Notes under the pieces: model-generated
Database searches by the model: none
What the model saw: the letters and a program-made list of their open reading frames with translations, nothing else
Told to the model about the DNA's origin: nothing
In this document: piece by piece, positions 1 to 8,205 of the stretch
Position numbering within the stretch: the first letter of the stretch is position 1
How the letters are laid out: every line of letters begins with the position of its first letter
NCBI GenBank assembly: GCA_029257775.1
Contig: JARIAQ010000012.1
Coordinates: 1-55,957 of the forward strand
Direction: 5' to 3'
Length of the DNA: 55,957 nucleotides
Source of the DNA: Blautia sp.
GTDB lineage: Bacteria; Bacillota; Clostridia; Lachnospirales; Lachnospiraceae
Made by a program: the position numbers and the translations under genes

Positions 1-114
1 CCCTTTTACTGTTTTTGGTTTTTCAACCGTTTTTAAAAATGAATGTAAAAGAATTTTCGTTTCATGTGTTTCACTGTTTAATTATCAAGGTTCCTGTCTT
101 GTGACAGCTTCGAT
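1..114 (-). other. Probable rRNA operon leader (5' part only)
   Basis: Read on the minus strand, this stretch follows the last of four strong promoters and runs off the left edge. It contains CTTGATAATTAAACAGTG, the kind of short sequence found just ahead of 16S rRNA genes in Clostridia. No protein frame is convincing. The 16S gene itself would lie outside the window, so the assignment is inference from promoter architecture and leader style. Confidence 0.5.
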
Positions 115-143
115 ATTATATCATATCATTTTTAGCTTGTCAA
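115..143 (-). promoter_or_regulatory. Strong promoter P4 of the tandem array
   Basis: Minus strand -35 TTGACA (138-143), 17-base spacer, -10 TATAAT (115-120): a perfect consensus sigma-A promoter. It is the copy nearest the presumed rRNA leader. A/T-rich sequence just upstream looks like an UP element. Confidence 0.8.
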
Positions 144-207
144 GAACTTTTTTAAAAAGTTTTTTTCGCTGCCTTTCGGCGCTTCGCTCTCTTGCGACAG
201 CCATACT

Positions 208-236
208 AGATTATCACATCTGCATCTTTCTTTCAA
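208..236 (-). promoter_or_regulatory. Promoter P3 of the tandem array
   Basis: Minus strand -35 TTGAAA (231-236), 17-base spacer, -10 TAATCT (208-213). It is followed by the same GCTGTCGC segment and preceded by the same AAAAAAGTTCTTG-like block as its neighbours. Confidence 0.65.
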
Positions 237-301
237 GAACTTTTTTAAACTTTTTTCAGTCTTTTTCGACTGTTTCGTTGCTGTTTTGCGACAGCTTGAC
301 T

Positions 302-330
302 ATATTATCATTTATTCTGATATTTGTCAA
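302..330 (-). promoter_or_regulatory. Promoter P2 of the tandem array
   Basis: Minus strand -35 TTGACA (325-330), 17-base spacer, -10 TAATAT (302-307), followed by GTCAAGCTGTCGC. It lies 94 bases upstream of P3. Confidence 0.7.
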
Positions 331-384
331 TACTTTTTTTATTTTTAATTTTTTCCTTTTTGTTTGCGCAATAGCAACTTTGAT

Positions 385-413
385 ATAATATCACCTTCCA
401 TTCCATCTGTCAA
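385..413 (-). promoter_or_regulatory. Promoter P1 of the tandem array
   Basis: Minus strand -35 TTGACA (408-413), 17-base spacer, -10 TATTAT (385-390). It is the outermost of four promoters facing left. Confidence 0.7.
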
Positions 414-443
414 GATAATTTTTAATGTATTTTTTCATAACAA

Positions 444-484
444 AAACCACCCCAGAATTTCTCTTCAAATTCATGAGGTGGTCT
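444..484 (-). terminator. Terminator after the L,D-transpeptidase gene
   Basis: On the minus strand, ACCACCTCATGAATTT pairs with AAATTCTGGGGTGGT across a short loop and is followed by a T run. It sits just past the stop of the choline-binding-repeat gene and separates it from the tandem promoters. Confidence 0.8.
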
Positions 485-502
485 GATTTTTATCACTTCT
501 GA

Positions 503-2119
503 TTAGATATTAGGATCTGTAGGGTCCCAGTTTTGACTAGCAGGGATTTTAATTGTTGCAGGCTTATCGAAAGGTGTCGCTACATAATCTGAAATTGTAA
601 CTTTAGTTCCTAATCTACAATTGTCATAAATCCATTTCGCATCGCGAACATTCAAGCGTACACATCCATGAGATGCCGGTGAACCCAGTTTGTTATAATC
701 CCTTGCATGAATATTATAGCTTGTCATATTATATCCTGCCACAGAATGGAACAAAATTCCTCCACTGATTCTGGTACAATATTGACCATAGGAAGGTCCC
801 ATCAAAGTATGCCAACGATATTTATCCGGTGTATAAAATGTTCCTGTTGGTGTTGGTGTAGATGGAAGACCTACAGAACAAGTAAGTGTTTTCACTGGAA
901 TAATATATCCATTACTACCATCCTTTGCATATACCATTACCTGACATTTTTTACGATTAACTGTAATTTCATAAGAAGACTGTCTTCCCAGAATCCCATC
1001 TAAATCCTGTAACATATATCCGGATTGAGCAAAATAATACTTATATCTTCCTATGTATTTCCAACCCTGTGCCATTAACCCACTTTCATCAAACCAATAC
1101 CAGGAACCTTTCATTTTTTCCCAGGTATTTATTGCTACCGTTCCATTCTTATAGGCATAGTACCACATGTCATTTCCTGTGCATATCCAACCGGTCTGCA
1201 TCACTCCATTCGTATTTGCATAATACCAATGTCCATCTCCCGGCGCAAACCAGCCTGTCTGCATAGCTCCGTCTGCATAGGCATAATACCAGTTTCCATC
1301 TCCCGGTTCTATCCAACCTGTTTGCATAGCTCCATGAGCATTTGCATAATACCAACGTTCATTCTCCGCTAAGAACCAACCTGTTTGCATCACCCCATTG
1401 GCATTTGCATAATACCAGTGTCCATCCCCCGGCGCAAACCAACCTGTCTGCATGGCCCCATCTTCATATGTATAATACCAATTTCCATCTCCTAGTTCTA
1501 TCCAGCCTGTCTGCATCACTCCATTGGCATTTGCATAATACCAGCGTTCATTTTCCGCTAAGAACCAACCTGTCTGTATAGCTCCATCTGCATAGGCATA
1601 ATACCAATGTCCATCTCCTGGTTCTATCCAGCCTGTCTGCATCACTCCATTTCCACCTAAGTAATACCATTTACCTCGGATTTCTTCCCAGCCTTTTTTC
1701 ATCGCTCCATCTGTTCCAAACCAATAATATTCCTCATCAATATACTGCCAGTATGTAGCCATATATCCTAACTTATCAAAATAATATCTTTTACCTTCAA
1801 TTTCTCTCCAGCCATCTTTTACTAAATTTCCATTTTCATCTTTGTACTGCCATCCGGAAGCATCAGAAATCCAACCAAATTCCTTTTTACTATCAGTTCC
1901 TTCATTACCTTCTGTTGGTGGAAGAATGGAATCTTCTTCTAGATTTTCCTCTGGCAAAGTTTCTTGTTCTCCTTCAACAATTACCTCTTCTGGACTTTCT
2001 TCTGTCATTTCAGATATCGGGGAACTTTCTACACTTGTTTTTCCCATAGCCGATACCATAAAACTACTGCTCAAAACCCCCAAAGCAATTACAATAGCCT
2101 GTAATGTTTTTTTCTTCAT
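503..2119 (-). CDS. Secreted L,D-transpeptidase with choline-binding (cell-wall-binding) repeats
   Basis: A 538-residue exported wall protein. An N-terminal signal peptide (about residues 1-26) is followed by a very acidic linker to about residue 78. Then come about 14 tandem aromatic repeats (about 83-370) of the choline-binding type, with the core GW..-W/YY-..G.M.TGW. The C-terminal YkuD domain (about 385-512) carries the catalytic signature SHGCVRL near residue 483 and the upstream HS..GYN histidine. YkuD enzymes make 3-3 peptidoglycan cross-links or attach proteins to the wall. In pneumococcal relatives such repeats bind phosphocholine on teichoic acids; a lic-type phosphocholine operon lies in this same window. 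The start is set by GGAGGAGGAAGAAAA before ATG. The fold is clear; the ligand of the repeats is inferred. Confidence 0.92.
   Translation of the reverse strand: MKKKTLQAIVIALGVLSSSFMVSAMGKTSVESSPISEMTEESPEEVIVEGEQETLPEENLEEDSILPPTEGNEGTDSKKEFGWISDASGWQYKDENGNLVKDGWREIEGKRYYFDKLGYMATYWQYIDEEYYWFGTDGAMKKGWEEIRGKWYYLGGNGVMQTGWIEPGDGHWYYAYADGAIQTGWFLAENERWYYANANGVMQTGWIELGDGNWYYTYEDGAMQTGWFAPGDGHWYYANANGVMQTGWFLAENERWYYANAHGAMQTGWIEPGDGNWYYAYADGAMQTGWFAPGDGHWYYANTNGVMQTGWICTGNDMWYYAYKNGTVAINTWEKMKGSWYWFDESGLMAQGWKYIGRYKYYFAQSGYMLQDLDGILGRQSSYEITVNRKKCQVMVYAKDGSNGYIIPVKTLTCSVGLPSTPTPTGTFYTPDKYRWHTLMGPSYGQYCTRISGGILFHSVAGYNMTSYNIHARDYNKLGSPASHGCVRLNVRDAKWIYDNCRLGTKVTISDYVATPFDKPATIKIPASQNWDPTDPNI
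1131..1680 (-). repeat. Tandem 63-base coding repeats of the wall-binding domain
   Basis: Within the transpeptidase gene, units of about 63 bases (21 residues) recur with two alternating core versions: one with PGDG(H/N)WYY, one with LAENERWYY. The near identity at DNA level indicates recent duplication or recombination, so repeat number is likely to vary between strains. Confidence 0.8.
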
Positions 2120-2153
2120 TTTTCTTCCTCCTCCATTTTTATTCTATATTGTT

Positions 2154-2182
2154 ATCCTATTACAATATTTTGGTAATTTCAA
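2154..2182 (-). promoter_or_regulatory. Promoter of the L,D-transpeptidase gene
   Basis: Minus strand -35 TTGAAA (2177-2182), 17-base spacer, -10 TAGGAT (2154-2159), about 35 bases ahead of the start codon. Confidence 0.5.
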
Positions 2183-2225
2183 CCTTATTTCTTCATATAT
2201 AAAAAAATATCATACTTTTAATAAA

Positions 2226-2257
2226 TAAAAAAGCCGGACCGTCAACAAACGGTCCGA
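2226..2257 (-). terminator. metK terminator
   Basis: The minus-strand hairpin GTCGGACCGT-TTGTTG-ACGGTCCGGC followed by seven Ts lies a few bases after the metK stop. Confidence 0.9.
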
Positions 2258-2269
2258 CATACAGAAAAC

Positions 2270-3457
2270 TTATAAATATTTCTTTAAATCTTCTACTTTA
2301 TCTAATTTTTCCCAAGGCAGATTCAAATCATTTCTTCCAAAATGTCCATAAGCTGCTGTTTGTTTGTAAATTGGGCGACGTAAATCTAACATCTTAATAA
2401 TTCCCGCCGGTCTTAAATCAAAGTTCTCACGAATAATTTCTACTAAACGTGTATCAGAAACTTTTCCTGTTCCGAAAGTATCAACCATAATAGATGTTGG
2501 GTGCGCTACACCAATGGCATAGGACAACTGAATTTCGCATTTTTTTGCAAGCCCTGCTGCTACAATATTCTTTGCCACATAACGTGCCGCATAAGCTGCT
2601 GAACGGTCTACTTTTGTACAGTCCTTACCAGAAAAAGCACCGCCGCCATGACGTGCATATCCACCATAAGTATCTACAATAATCTTACGACCTGTCAATC
2701 CACTATCTCCGTGAGGACCACCAATAACAAAACGGCCTGTTGGATTAATAAAGAATTTTGTTTCACCATCTACCATATTTGCAGGAAGAATCGGATCAAA
2801 TACATATTTCTTAATATCTTCATGGATCTGTTCCTGTGTCACTTCTGGATCATGCTGTGTGGATAATACCACTGCATCTAAGCGCATAGGCTTATCATTT
2901 TCATCATATTCTACTGTTACCTGAGTTTTTCCATCTGGTCTTAAATAAGTAAGAGTCCCATCTTTACGTACTTTGGTAAGCTGTAATGCCAATTTATGAG
3001 CAAGTGCAATTGGATATGGCATAAATTCCTCTGTTTCATCTGTTGCAAATCCGAACATCATACCCTGATCTCCGGCACCAATAGCATCAATTTCCTCTTC
3101 AGACATTCTATGTTCTTTTGCCTCTAATGCTTTATCTACACCTAAGGCAATATCTGCAGACTGCTCATCTATGGTTGTAATAACGCCACAAGTATCCGCA
3201 TCAAATCCATATTTTGCTCTTGTATAACCAATTTCACGTACAGTATCTCTTACAATTTTAGGAATATCAACATACGCATTCGTTGTAATTTCGCCCATAA
3301 CCATAACCATACCTGTTGTTGTAGCTGTTTCACAAGCAACACGACTCATTGGATCTTTTTCCATAAGGGCATCTAAAATCGCATCAGAAATTGCATCACA
3401 CATCTTATCTGGATGGCCTTCAGTTACAGATTCAGAAGTAAATAATCTTTTTTCCAT
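2270..3457 (-). CDS. metK: S-adenosylmethionine synthetase
   Basis: A 395-residue cytoplasmic enzyme joining ATP and methionine to give S-adenosylmethionine. The N-terminal motif [13 protein letters not shown], the loop [10 protein letters not shown] and the phosphate-binding [13 protein letters not shown] are all intact, and the length is normal for the family. The frame stays open upstream, but ATG 3457 is chosen because AAGGAG lies seven bases before it and family members start with [11 protein letters not shown]. The gene is alone, with its own promoter, SAM-I riboswitch and terminator, so it should be shut down by its own product. Confidence 0.97.
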   Translation of the reverse strand: MEKRLFTSESVTEGHPDKMCDAISDAILDALMEKDPMSRVACETATTTGMVMVMGEITTNAYVDIPKIVRDTVREIGYTRAKYGFDADTCGVITTIDEQSADIALGVDKALEAKEHRMSEEEIDAIGAGDQGMMFGFATDETEEFMPYPIALAHKLALQLTKVRKDGTLTYLRPDGKTQVTVEYDENDKPMRLDAVVLSTQHDPEVTQEQIHEDIKKYVFDPILPANMVDGETKFFINPTGRFVIGGPHGDSGLTGRKIIVDTYGGYARHGGGAFSGKDCTKVDRSAAYAARYVAKNIVAAGLAKKCEIQLSYAIGVAHPTSIMVDTFGTGKVSDTRLVEIIRENFDLRPAGIIKMLDLRRPIYKQTAAYGHFGRNDLNLPWEKLDKVEDLKKYL

Positions 3458-3561
3458 GTTTTTTCTCCTTTTCTTAGGTTTATATTTTCTCTCGTATTTT
3501 CTCCGCAGCACAATCCTCGCGGAATATTTTTCACTTCATAGAACATTTTTACTATAAAACG

Positions 3562-3587
3562 AAAAAAGAGTCCGATAAATCGGACTC
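3562..3587 (-). terminator. SAM-riboswitch-controlled terminator
   Basis: The minus-strand hairpin GAGTCCGATTTATCGGACTC is followed by TTTTTTCG. It lies between the SAM aptamer and metK and is the expression platform that would form when SAM is bound. Confidence 0.85.
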
Positions 3588-3610
3588 ATATACTTTCCAT
3601 AAAATGAATC

Positions 3611-3709
3611 CTCTTATTGTTCGATTATTCGCTCAGGTTGGCACCTTCCGCTAGGCGGGGTTGCCGTGACTTCACAGATCCTATGTATCTCCATCACTCT
3701 GAATAAGAG
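3611..3709 (-). promoter_or_regulatory. SAM-I (S-box) riboswitch ahead of metK
   Basis: On the minus strand the closing stem CTCTTATT/AATAAGAG encloses the conserved S-box core: CAGAGTGATGGAG, then CTGTGAAG, CGGCAACC, a GC-rich stem, GGTGCCAACC and TGAGCGAATAA. Arrangement and spacing match the SAM-I class, which senses S-adenosylmethionine. A terminator hairpin follows and metK is the gene controlled. Confidence 0.95.
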
Positions 3710-3745
3710 AAAATATAACATTTTCAATTTTTATTTAACACTATT

Positions 3746-3774
3746 ACGATAACGCTTTTCCCATTATACGTCAA
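3746..3774 (-). promoter_or_regulatory. metK promoter
   Basis: Minus strand -35 TTGACG (3769-3774), 17-base spacer, -10 TATCGT (3746-3751). It lies just past the murA stop and about 40 bases before the riboswitch. Confidence 0.6.
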
Positions 3775-3795
3775 GCATTTTTTACAAAAACTCTA

Positions 3796-5088
3796 TCACC
3801 CTACTCGAAACTGAAATTTTTTAATTTCTTTTTCACTAGAAACTTTTTCAATTTCTGCACCAAGGCTTCTAAGTTTTTCCTCAAAACGTTCATATCCTCT
3901 CTGGATATAAACAATATCATCCACAATCGTAATTCCCTCTGATGCCAATCCGGCAATAACAAGAGCTGCACCTGCTCTTAAATCTGGTGCACTTACTCTT
4001 GCTCCTGTAAATTTCTGCACACCATCAATAATAGCAGTATTTCCCTCTACCTTAATATTCGCTCCCATTCTGGTAAGTTCATCTGCATATTTAAAACGAT
4101 TTTCAAAAATACTCTCTGTTACAATACTTGTCCCTTCTGCCAAAGCCAAAGTCACTGCAAACTGAGGCTGCATATCTGTAGGATATCCTGGATACGGCAT
4201 CGTCTTTACATTTGTACGTTTTAAACGTTTGTTTGCCACAACACGCACTGCGTCATCAAATTCTTCTACCTGACATCCAATTTCTTCCAGCTTTGCTGTG
4301 GTTGCTTCCAAATGCTTTGGAATAACATTTCTCACCATAACATCTCCCATGGTAGCTGCTGCTGCACACATGAAAGTCCCAGCTTCAATCTGGTCCGGAA
4401 TAATAGAATAAGTTGTACCATGGAGCCTGTCCACACCTTGAATACGAATCACATCCGTACCAGCACCTTTAATATTGGCTCCCATACTATTTAAGAAATT
4501 GGCAACATCCACTACATGAGGTTCTCTTGCTGCATTTTCAATAGTCGTATTTCCCTGTGCCATAGCTGCTGCCATCATAACATTAATTGTAGCACCTACG
4601 GATACCATATCCATAAAAATATGATTTCCCACAAGATGCTCCGCTTTTGCCACAACTGCACCATGAATAATATCCACAGATGCACCAAGAGCACGAAATC
4701 CCTTTAAATGCTGGTCAATAGGACGACTTCCTATGTTACATCCTCCTGGGAGGGGTACTTCTGCATTTTTATATTTGCCTAAAAGAGCACCTAACAAATA
4801 ATAAGACGCTCTGATTTTCTTAATATATTCATACTCAACAGTAATATTTCCAATAGTTGCCCCTGCAATCTTTACTTCTGTAGGTCCAATACGATCAACA
4901 GTGGCTCCAATTTCTTTAATTGCTTCTAATAACACATTAATATCACGAACATCTGGTAAATTTTCAATGTGTACCGTCTCATCTGTCATAATTGCTGCTG
5001 CCAGTATAGCCAGCGCTGCGTTCTTGGCACCGCCAATTTCCACTTCACCGACCAATGGGTTTCCACCCTTAATGATATACTGTTCCAT
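3796..5088 (-). CDS. murA: UDP-N-acetylglucosamine 1-carboxyvinyltransferase
   Basis: First committed enzyme of peptidoglycan synthesis: transfers enolpyruvate from phosphoenolpyruvate to UDP-GlcNAc in the cytoplasm. The 430-residue protein has the EPSP-synthase fold. It keeps the N-terminal GG.....GE..I.GAKNAALA substrate loop and the catalytic-cysteine motif PGGCNIGSRPIDQH (Cys near residue 118), the residue attacked by fosfomycin. A GTG six bases further upstream opens the same frame, but AGAGG lies seven bases before ATG 5088, so that start is preferred. Clostridia often carry two murA copies; which one this is cannot be told here. Single-gene unit. Confidence 0.95.
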   Translation of the reverse strand: MEQYIIKGGNPLVGEVEIGGAKNAALAILAAAIMTDETVHIENLPDVRDINVLLEAIKEIGATVDRIGPTEVKIAGATIGNITVEYEYIKKIRASYYLLGALLGKYKNAEVPLPGGCNIGSRPIDQHLKGFRALGASVDIIHGAVVAKAEHLVGNHIFMDMVSVGATINVMMAAAMAQGNTTIENAAREPHVVDVANFLNSMGANIKGAGTDVIRIQGVDRLHGTTYSIIPDQIEAGTFMCAAAATMGDVMVRNVIPKHLEATTAKLEEIGCQVEEFDDAVRVVANKRLKRTNVKTMPYPGYPTDMQPQFAVTLALAEGTSIVTESIFENRFKYADELTRMGANIKVEGNTAIIDGVQKFTGARVSAPDLRAGAALVIAGLASEGITIVDDIVYIQRGYERFEEKLRSLGAEIEKVSSEKEIKKFQFRVG

Positions 5089-5239
5089 ATACACACCTCT
5101 TGTTTTCTCAGGTATAACTACCTGTCTAAATCTATGTTTTCCTGTTGGTCACAGGTTTTATCTATTTGTTATAAAGCCATTTGAGGACTCCGATTTATCT
5201 CAATATTCCCTCAATACTATTTTATGGCTTATCCACTAT

Positions 5240-5266
5240 ATTATAACAGATATGCGAATTTGTAAA
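5240..5266 (-). promoter_or_regulatory. Candidate murA promoter (extended -10)
   Basis: Minus strand TGTTATAAT is an extended -10 with perfect TATAAT (5240-5245). A TTTACA -35-like element (5261-5266) sits at a short 15-base spacing. The leader of about 145 bases to murA contains two small hairpins but no riboswitch that I recognise. Confidence 0.45.
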
Positions 5267-5322
5267 TAAAAATCCGTATTTTCCCCCTTCTCTACTATTT
5301 TCCATCTTCCTGTTGCCAATTA

Positions 5323-5823
5323 TCAATGAATATTTTCTAGAATTTTCTGTAAAGTTGCTTCTACATCTAGATTTTTTTCATCAACTACAATGTCTGCGTA
5401 TTTCTCATAAAGGGGTGTACGCTCATCATATAAATCTTTTAAAGTCTGTCCATTTCGAAGAACTACACCTCTGCCCTTAAGATTTCCCAAACGTTTCTTC
5501 AGTTCTTCATACTCCAGTTTTAAATATACCACTTTACCAATTTTTTTCAAATGCTCCATAGCTTCTGCACAATACACCACACTTCCTCCTGTGGAAATTA
5601 CAGATTTTTCTGCCTCAATGGAAGCATTTACCCGATTTTCTATTTCCAGAAAACCAGCCAGTCCCTGCTTTGCAATAATTTCTCGCAACAGCATATTTTC
5701 AGAATTTTGAATTAACAGGTCTGAATCCACAAATTCATACCCCAACACCTTAGCCAGAATAACGCCTACTGTACTCTTTCCTACTCCAGGCATTCCAATC
5801 AGCGTAATATTCTTCATACTCAT
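5323..5823 (-). CDS. Shikimate kinase-like P-loop kinase
   Basis: A 166-residue kinase of the shikimate kinase fold. The Walker A loop GMPGVGKST (about 10-18), the DSD motif after it (about 34), and a LID-type segment with ERTPLYEKYA are present; the length is typical for AroK. Two positions differ from bona fide enzymes: the FRxxE shikimate-binding motif reads FLEIE, so the arginine is lost, and the TGGG motif reads TGGS. It may therefore phosphorylate another small hydroxylated substrate, or be a weak shikimate kinase. It is the last gene of an operon; its ATG overlaps the flavin reductase stop (ATGA). Confidence 0.75.
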   Translation of the reverse strand: MSMKNITLIGMPGVGKSTVGVILAKVLGYEFVDSDLLIQNSENMLLREIIAKQGLAGFLEIENRVNASIEAEKSVISTGGSVVYCAEAMEHLKKIGKVVYLKLEYEELKKRLGNLKGRGVVLRNGQTLKDLYDERTPLYEKYADIVVDEKNLDVEATLQKILENIH

Positions 5824-6413
5824 TTCCCCTGTTTCTTCTGTTTTTTCTTACTTTTCTTCTTAACACTATAACCAAATGTTCCTAATTTCTTCCCTAATCC
5901 ATAATATTCCCCGTGAGAATAAACGATGGGATTTGACATAGCCAAGTCAAACTTGCCTTTTTCATCCATGTATTGATCATCTACGTGTACAGCTAATACA
6001 TCTGCCATAAATACACTATGACTCCCATATTCTTTTACTTCTTTTACACGACATTCAATAGAAACCGGAGATTCTTTTATCATAGGAACTCCCACATGAG
6101 ATGCCAGTTCTCTTGTCAAATGTGCCTCTTTAAATTTATCCACATCCCGTCCAGACTTTACTCCACAATAATCTGTTGCATAAGCCAGTTTTTCCGTAGT
6201 GAGATTAATCACAAACTCTCCCTTTTCTTTAATCATATCATAAGAATATCTTTCCGGCCTTACAGATATGGACACCATAGGAGGATTTGTGCATACTGTT
6301 CCTGCCCACGCTACTGTTATAATATTGTCCTTCCCCTCTTTGTCTGCCACACTTACCATTACCACCGGCAAAGGATAAAGCATATTTCCCGGCTTCCATT
6401 CTATTTTGCTCAT
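5820..6413 (-). CDS. Flavin reductase-like FMN-binding protein
   Basis: A 197-residue soluble protein of the flavin reductase/FMN-binding split-barrel family. The N-terminal PVVMVSVADKEGKDNIITVAW, the PPMVSISVRP strand and the later FKEAHLT segment are typical of the flavoredoxin/DIM6-NTAB group, which moves electrons from NAD(P)H or ferredoxin to flavin. The C-terminus ends in a lysine-rich tail. It sits 18 bases after the pyrophosphatase gene and overlaps the kinase-like gene by four bases, so all three are cotranscribed. The electron partner and physiological substrate are unknown. Confidence 0.85.
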   Translation of the reverse strand: MSKIEWKPGNMLYPLPVVMVSVADKEGKDNIITVAWAGTVCTNPPMVSISVRPERYSYDMIKEKGEFVINLTTEKLAYATDYCGVKSGRDVDKFKEAHLTRELASHVGVPMIKESPVSIECRVKEVKEYGSHSVFMADVLAVHVDDQYMDEKGKFDLAMSNPIVYSHGEYYGLGKKLGTFGYSVKKKSKKKQKKQGK

Positions 6414-6431
6414 ATTTATTTCCTCTCAAAA

Positions 6432-8090
6432 CTAATTTCCATTTTGCTGCAAAGTCCCTATAAAAGCTGGGATCAACTGTTTCTTTCTAGACACCACACC
6501 CGGTAAAATATAACCACCTTCCGACTCCTTCACTTCAAAAGCATCCTGTACCAGTTTTCTGCTGCCCTCACCGTAACATATAACCTCCGAAGATTCCTCT
6601 AAAATATTGGTAAGCATGAAAAATACCATAGAAATTCCATTTTTCCCACACTCGTGCTCCATAAACGGAATCAGTCTCTTCTTTAAATCTTCCAGTTCGT
6701 CTTCATTCATAGAACTAATCTGTCCCACTCCAAAATTCACCGTATCCGCTGTAAAACGTTTGAAATCCTGATAAAAGATAACCTCCGTAGTCTTTCCTCT
6801 TAAATTACTTCCTGCCGTAAACATCTCTTTGGCATGTTCTTCTATATTAATTCCTGCAATTAAAGCCAGGGCACCTGCTGCCATTTTATCGGCAGAAGTA
6901 CATGTAGGTGAACGAAACATTAAAGTGTCTGAAATAATAGCAGAACATAGAAGTCCCGCAATAGGTGCACTAATTTCCAATGCTTTCTCTACATAAATTT
7001 GATACATAATGGTGGCAGTACAGCCCACTGGCTGATTTCGAAACATAACCGGCTGCAAAGTTTCCAGTGATCCTAATCTATGATGATCAATAATTTCCAG
7101 AATTTCCGCTGCATCAATGTTATCCACTGCCTGAGTTTTTTCATTATGATCCACCAAAATCAGCTGTTTCTTCTTCATTCCCAGCAAATTACGGCGAGAA
7201 ACCGTACCAATATATTTTCCATGCTTATTTACCACCGGAAATGCTCTGTGTCGATTCTTTACCATAATATCCTTTACATCATCTGTAAAATCATCGGTCT
7301 GAAATGTAATCAAATTTTCTTTTTTCATAATATGTTTCACCGGAATACTCTGGTTGATCAATCTTGCCACAGTAAAGGTATCAAGTACAGACCGAATAAT
7401 CACACATTGAATTTTCTCTGCCGCTTCAATGATATCTTCTGACACCTGCGCACGATTACACACAATCATGCAACTTACATTTTCCTGAATTGCACACAAA
7501 TGATCTTCGTGCCTGTCTCCCAAAATAACCAAATCATCTTCTTCCAGAAAATCTCCCAGTTTATCTGTATTTGCCGCACCGATTACTACTTTTCCTTTCA
7601 CAAAATAGCCATGAGAATTCCCCGTAACAATAATACCCTCTACAGTATTAGCAATACTTCTGTACTGCGTTTTCGCATTGGAAAGAAAACAATTATCATG
7701 AGCATCCATATAAGATTTCGCAATATCCCCTGTGGTAATCAGACCTTCCAGCTGTCCATCTTCTTTTGTAATGGGCAAAGTTACCGCACTGCTTTCTTTC
7801 ATAATTGCCCAAGCATCTTTAATGGAAATACTATTTGGAACTCCAGGTGTCTCCCGTATATCCATATCTTTTACCTGTGTTCCAACATCTGATAAATACC
7901 CCGGTGCTTCCACACCAAATCGCTTTAAAACATATTCAGTTTCTTCATTTACCTGCCCTGCTCTTTTTGCCACATAACGGCTCCCGTTGCTCATTCGATT
8001 CTTGATATCTGCATAGGCAATTGCTGAACAAATTGAGTCCGTATCTGGATTTTTATGTCCAATAATGTAAATTTTCCCCTGCTTTCCCAT
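6432..8090 (-). CDS. Family II inorganic pyrophosphatase with CBS and DRTGG domains
   Basis: A 552-residue manganese-dependent pyrophosphatase, hydrolysing PPi to phosphate. The catalytic DHH half is split. GHKNPDTDSICSAIAYA lies at the N-terminus. A regulatory insert follows (CBS about 70-125, DRTGG about 130-245, second CBS about 250-305). Then come the DHH box (IIDHHR, near residue 335) and the DHHA2 domain with substrate-binding SRKKQ near the C-terminus. Plain family II enzymes are about 310 residues; this long form is the Clostridia type whose CBS pair binds adenine nucleotides, so activity should follow AMP/ATP status. First gene of the operon with the flavin reductase and kinase-like genes; AGAGGA precedes its ATG. 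Confidence 0.9.
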   Translation of the reverse strand: MGKQGKIYIIGHKNPDTDSICSAIAYADIKNRMSNGSRYVAKRAGQVNEETEYVLKRFGVEAPGYLSDVGTQVKDMDIRETPGVPNSISIKDAWAIMKESSAVTLPITKEDGQLEGLITTGDIAKSYMDAHDNCFLSNAKTQYRSIANTVEGIIVTGNSHGYFVKGKVVIGAANTDKLGDFLEEDDLVILGDRHEDHLCAIQENVSCMIVCNRAQVSEDIIEAAEKIQCVIIRSVLDTFTVARLINQSIPVKHIMKKENLITFQTDDFTDDVKDIMVKNRHRAFPVVNKHGKYIGTVSRRNLLGMKKKQLILVDHNEKTQAVDNIDAAEILEIIDHHRLGSLETLQPVMFRNQPVGCTATIMYQIYVEKALEISAPIAGLLCSAIISDTLMFRSPTCTSADKMAAGALALIAGINIEEHAKEMFTAGSNLRGKTTEVIFYQDFKRFTADTVNFGVGQISSMNEDELEDLKKRLIPFMEHECGKNGISMVFFMLTNILEESSEVICYGEGSRKLVQDAFEVKESEGGYILPGVVSRKKQLIPAFIGTLQQNGN

Positions 8091-8205
8091 TCCTCTTTCC
8101 TTTCTACTTTCACTGCAATTCTATCTGTTTTTATAGTAACATACTTCTAAATCAATGGCAATTATGATATACTTAATCCAAACTTTAAAACATGGAGGTA
8201 TTTCA

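Noticed and set aside
101-388. Open frame of 95 codons on the plus strand
   Set aside because: It lies across the four promoters, has Phe/Ser-rich low-complexity content, no ribosome site, and its codons follow the promoter repeats.
115-413. CRISPR-like array from the repeated blocks near the left edge
   Set aside because: The repeated parts are promoter elements with 17-base spacers, are imperfect, and the period of 83-94 bases does not fit repeat-spacer structure.
1131-1680. Tandem DNA repeats as a CRISPR or mobile element
   Set aside because: The 63-base period equals 21 codons and is fully explained by protein repeats in frame.
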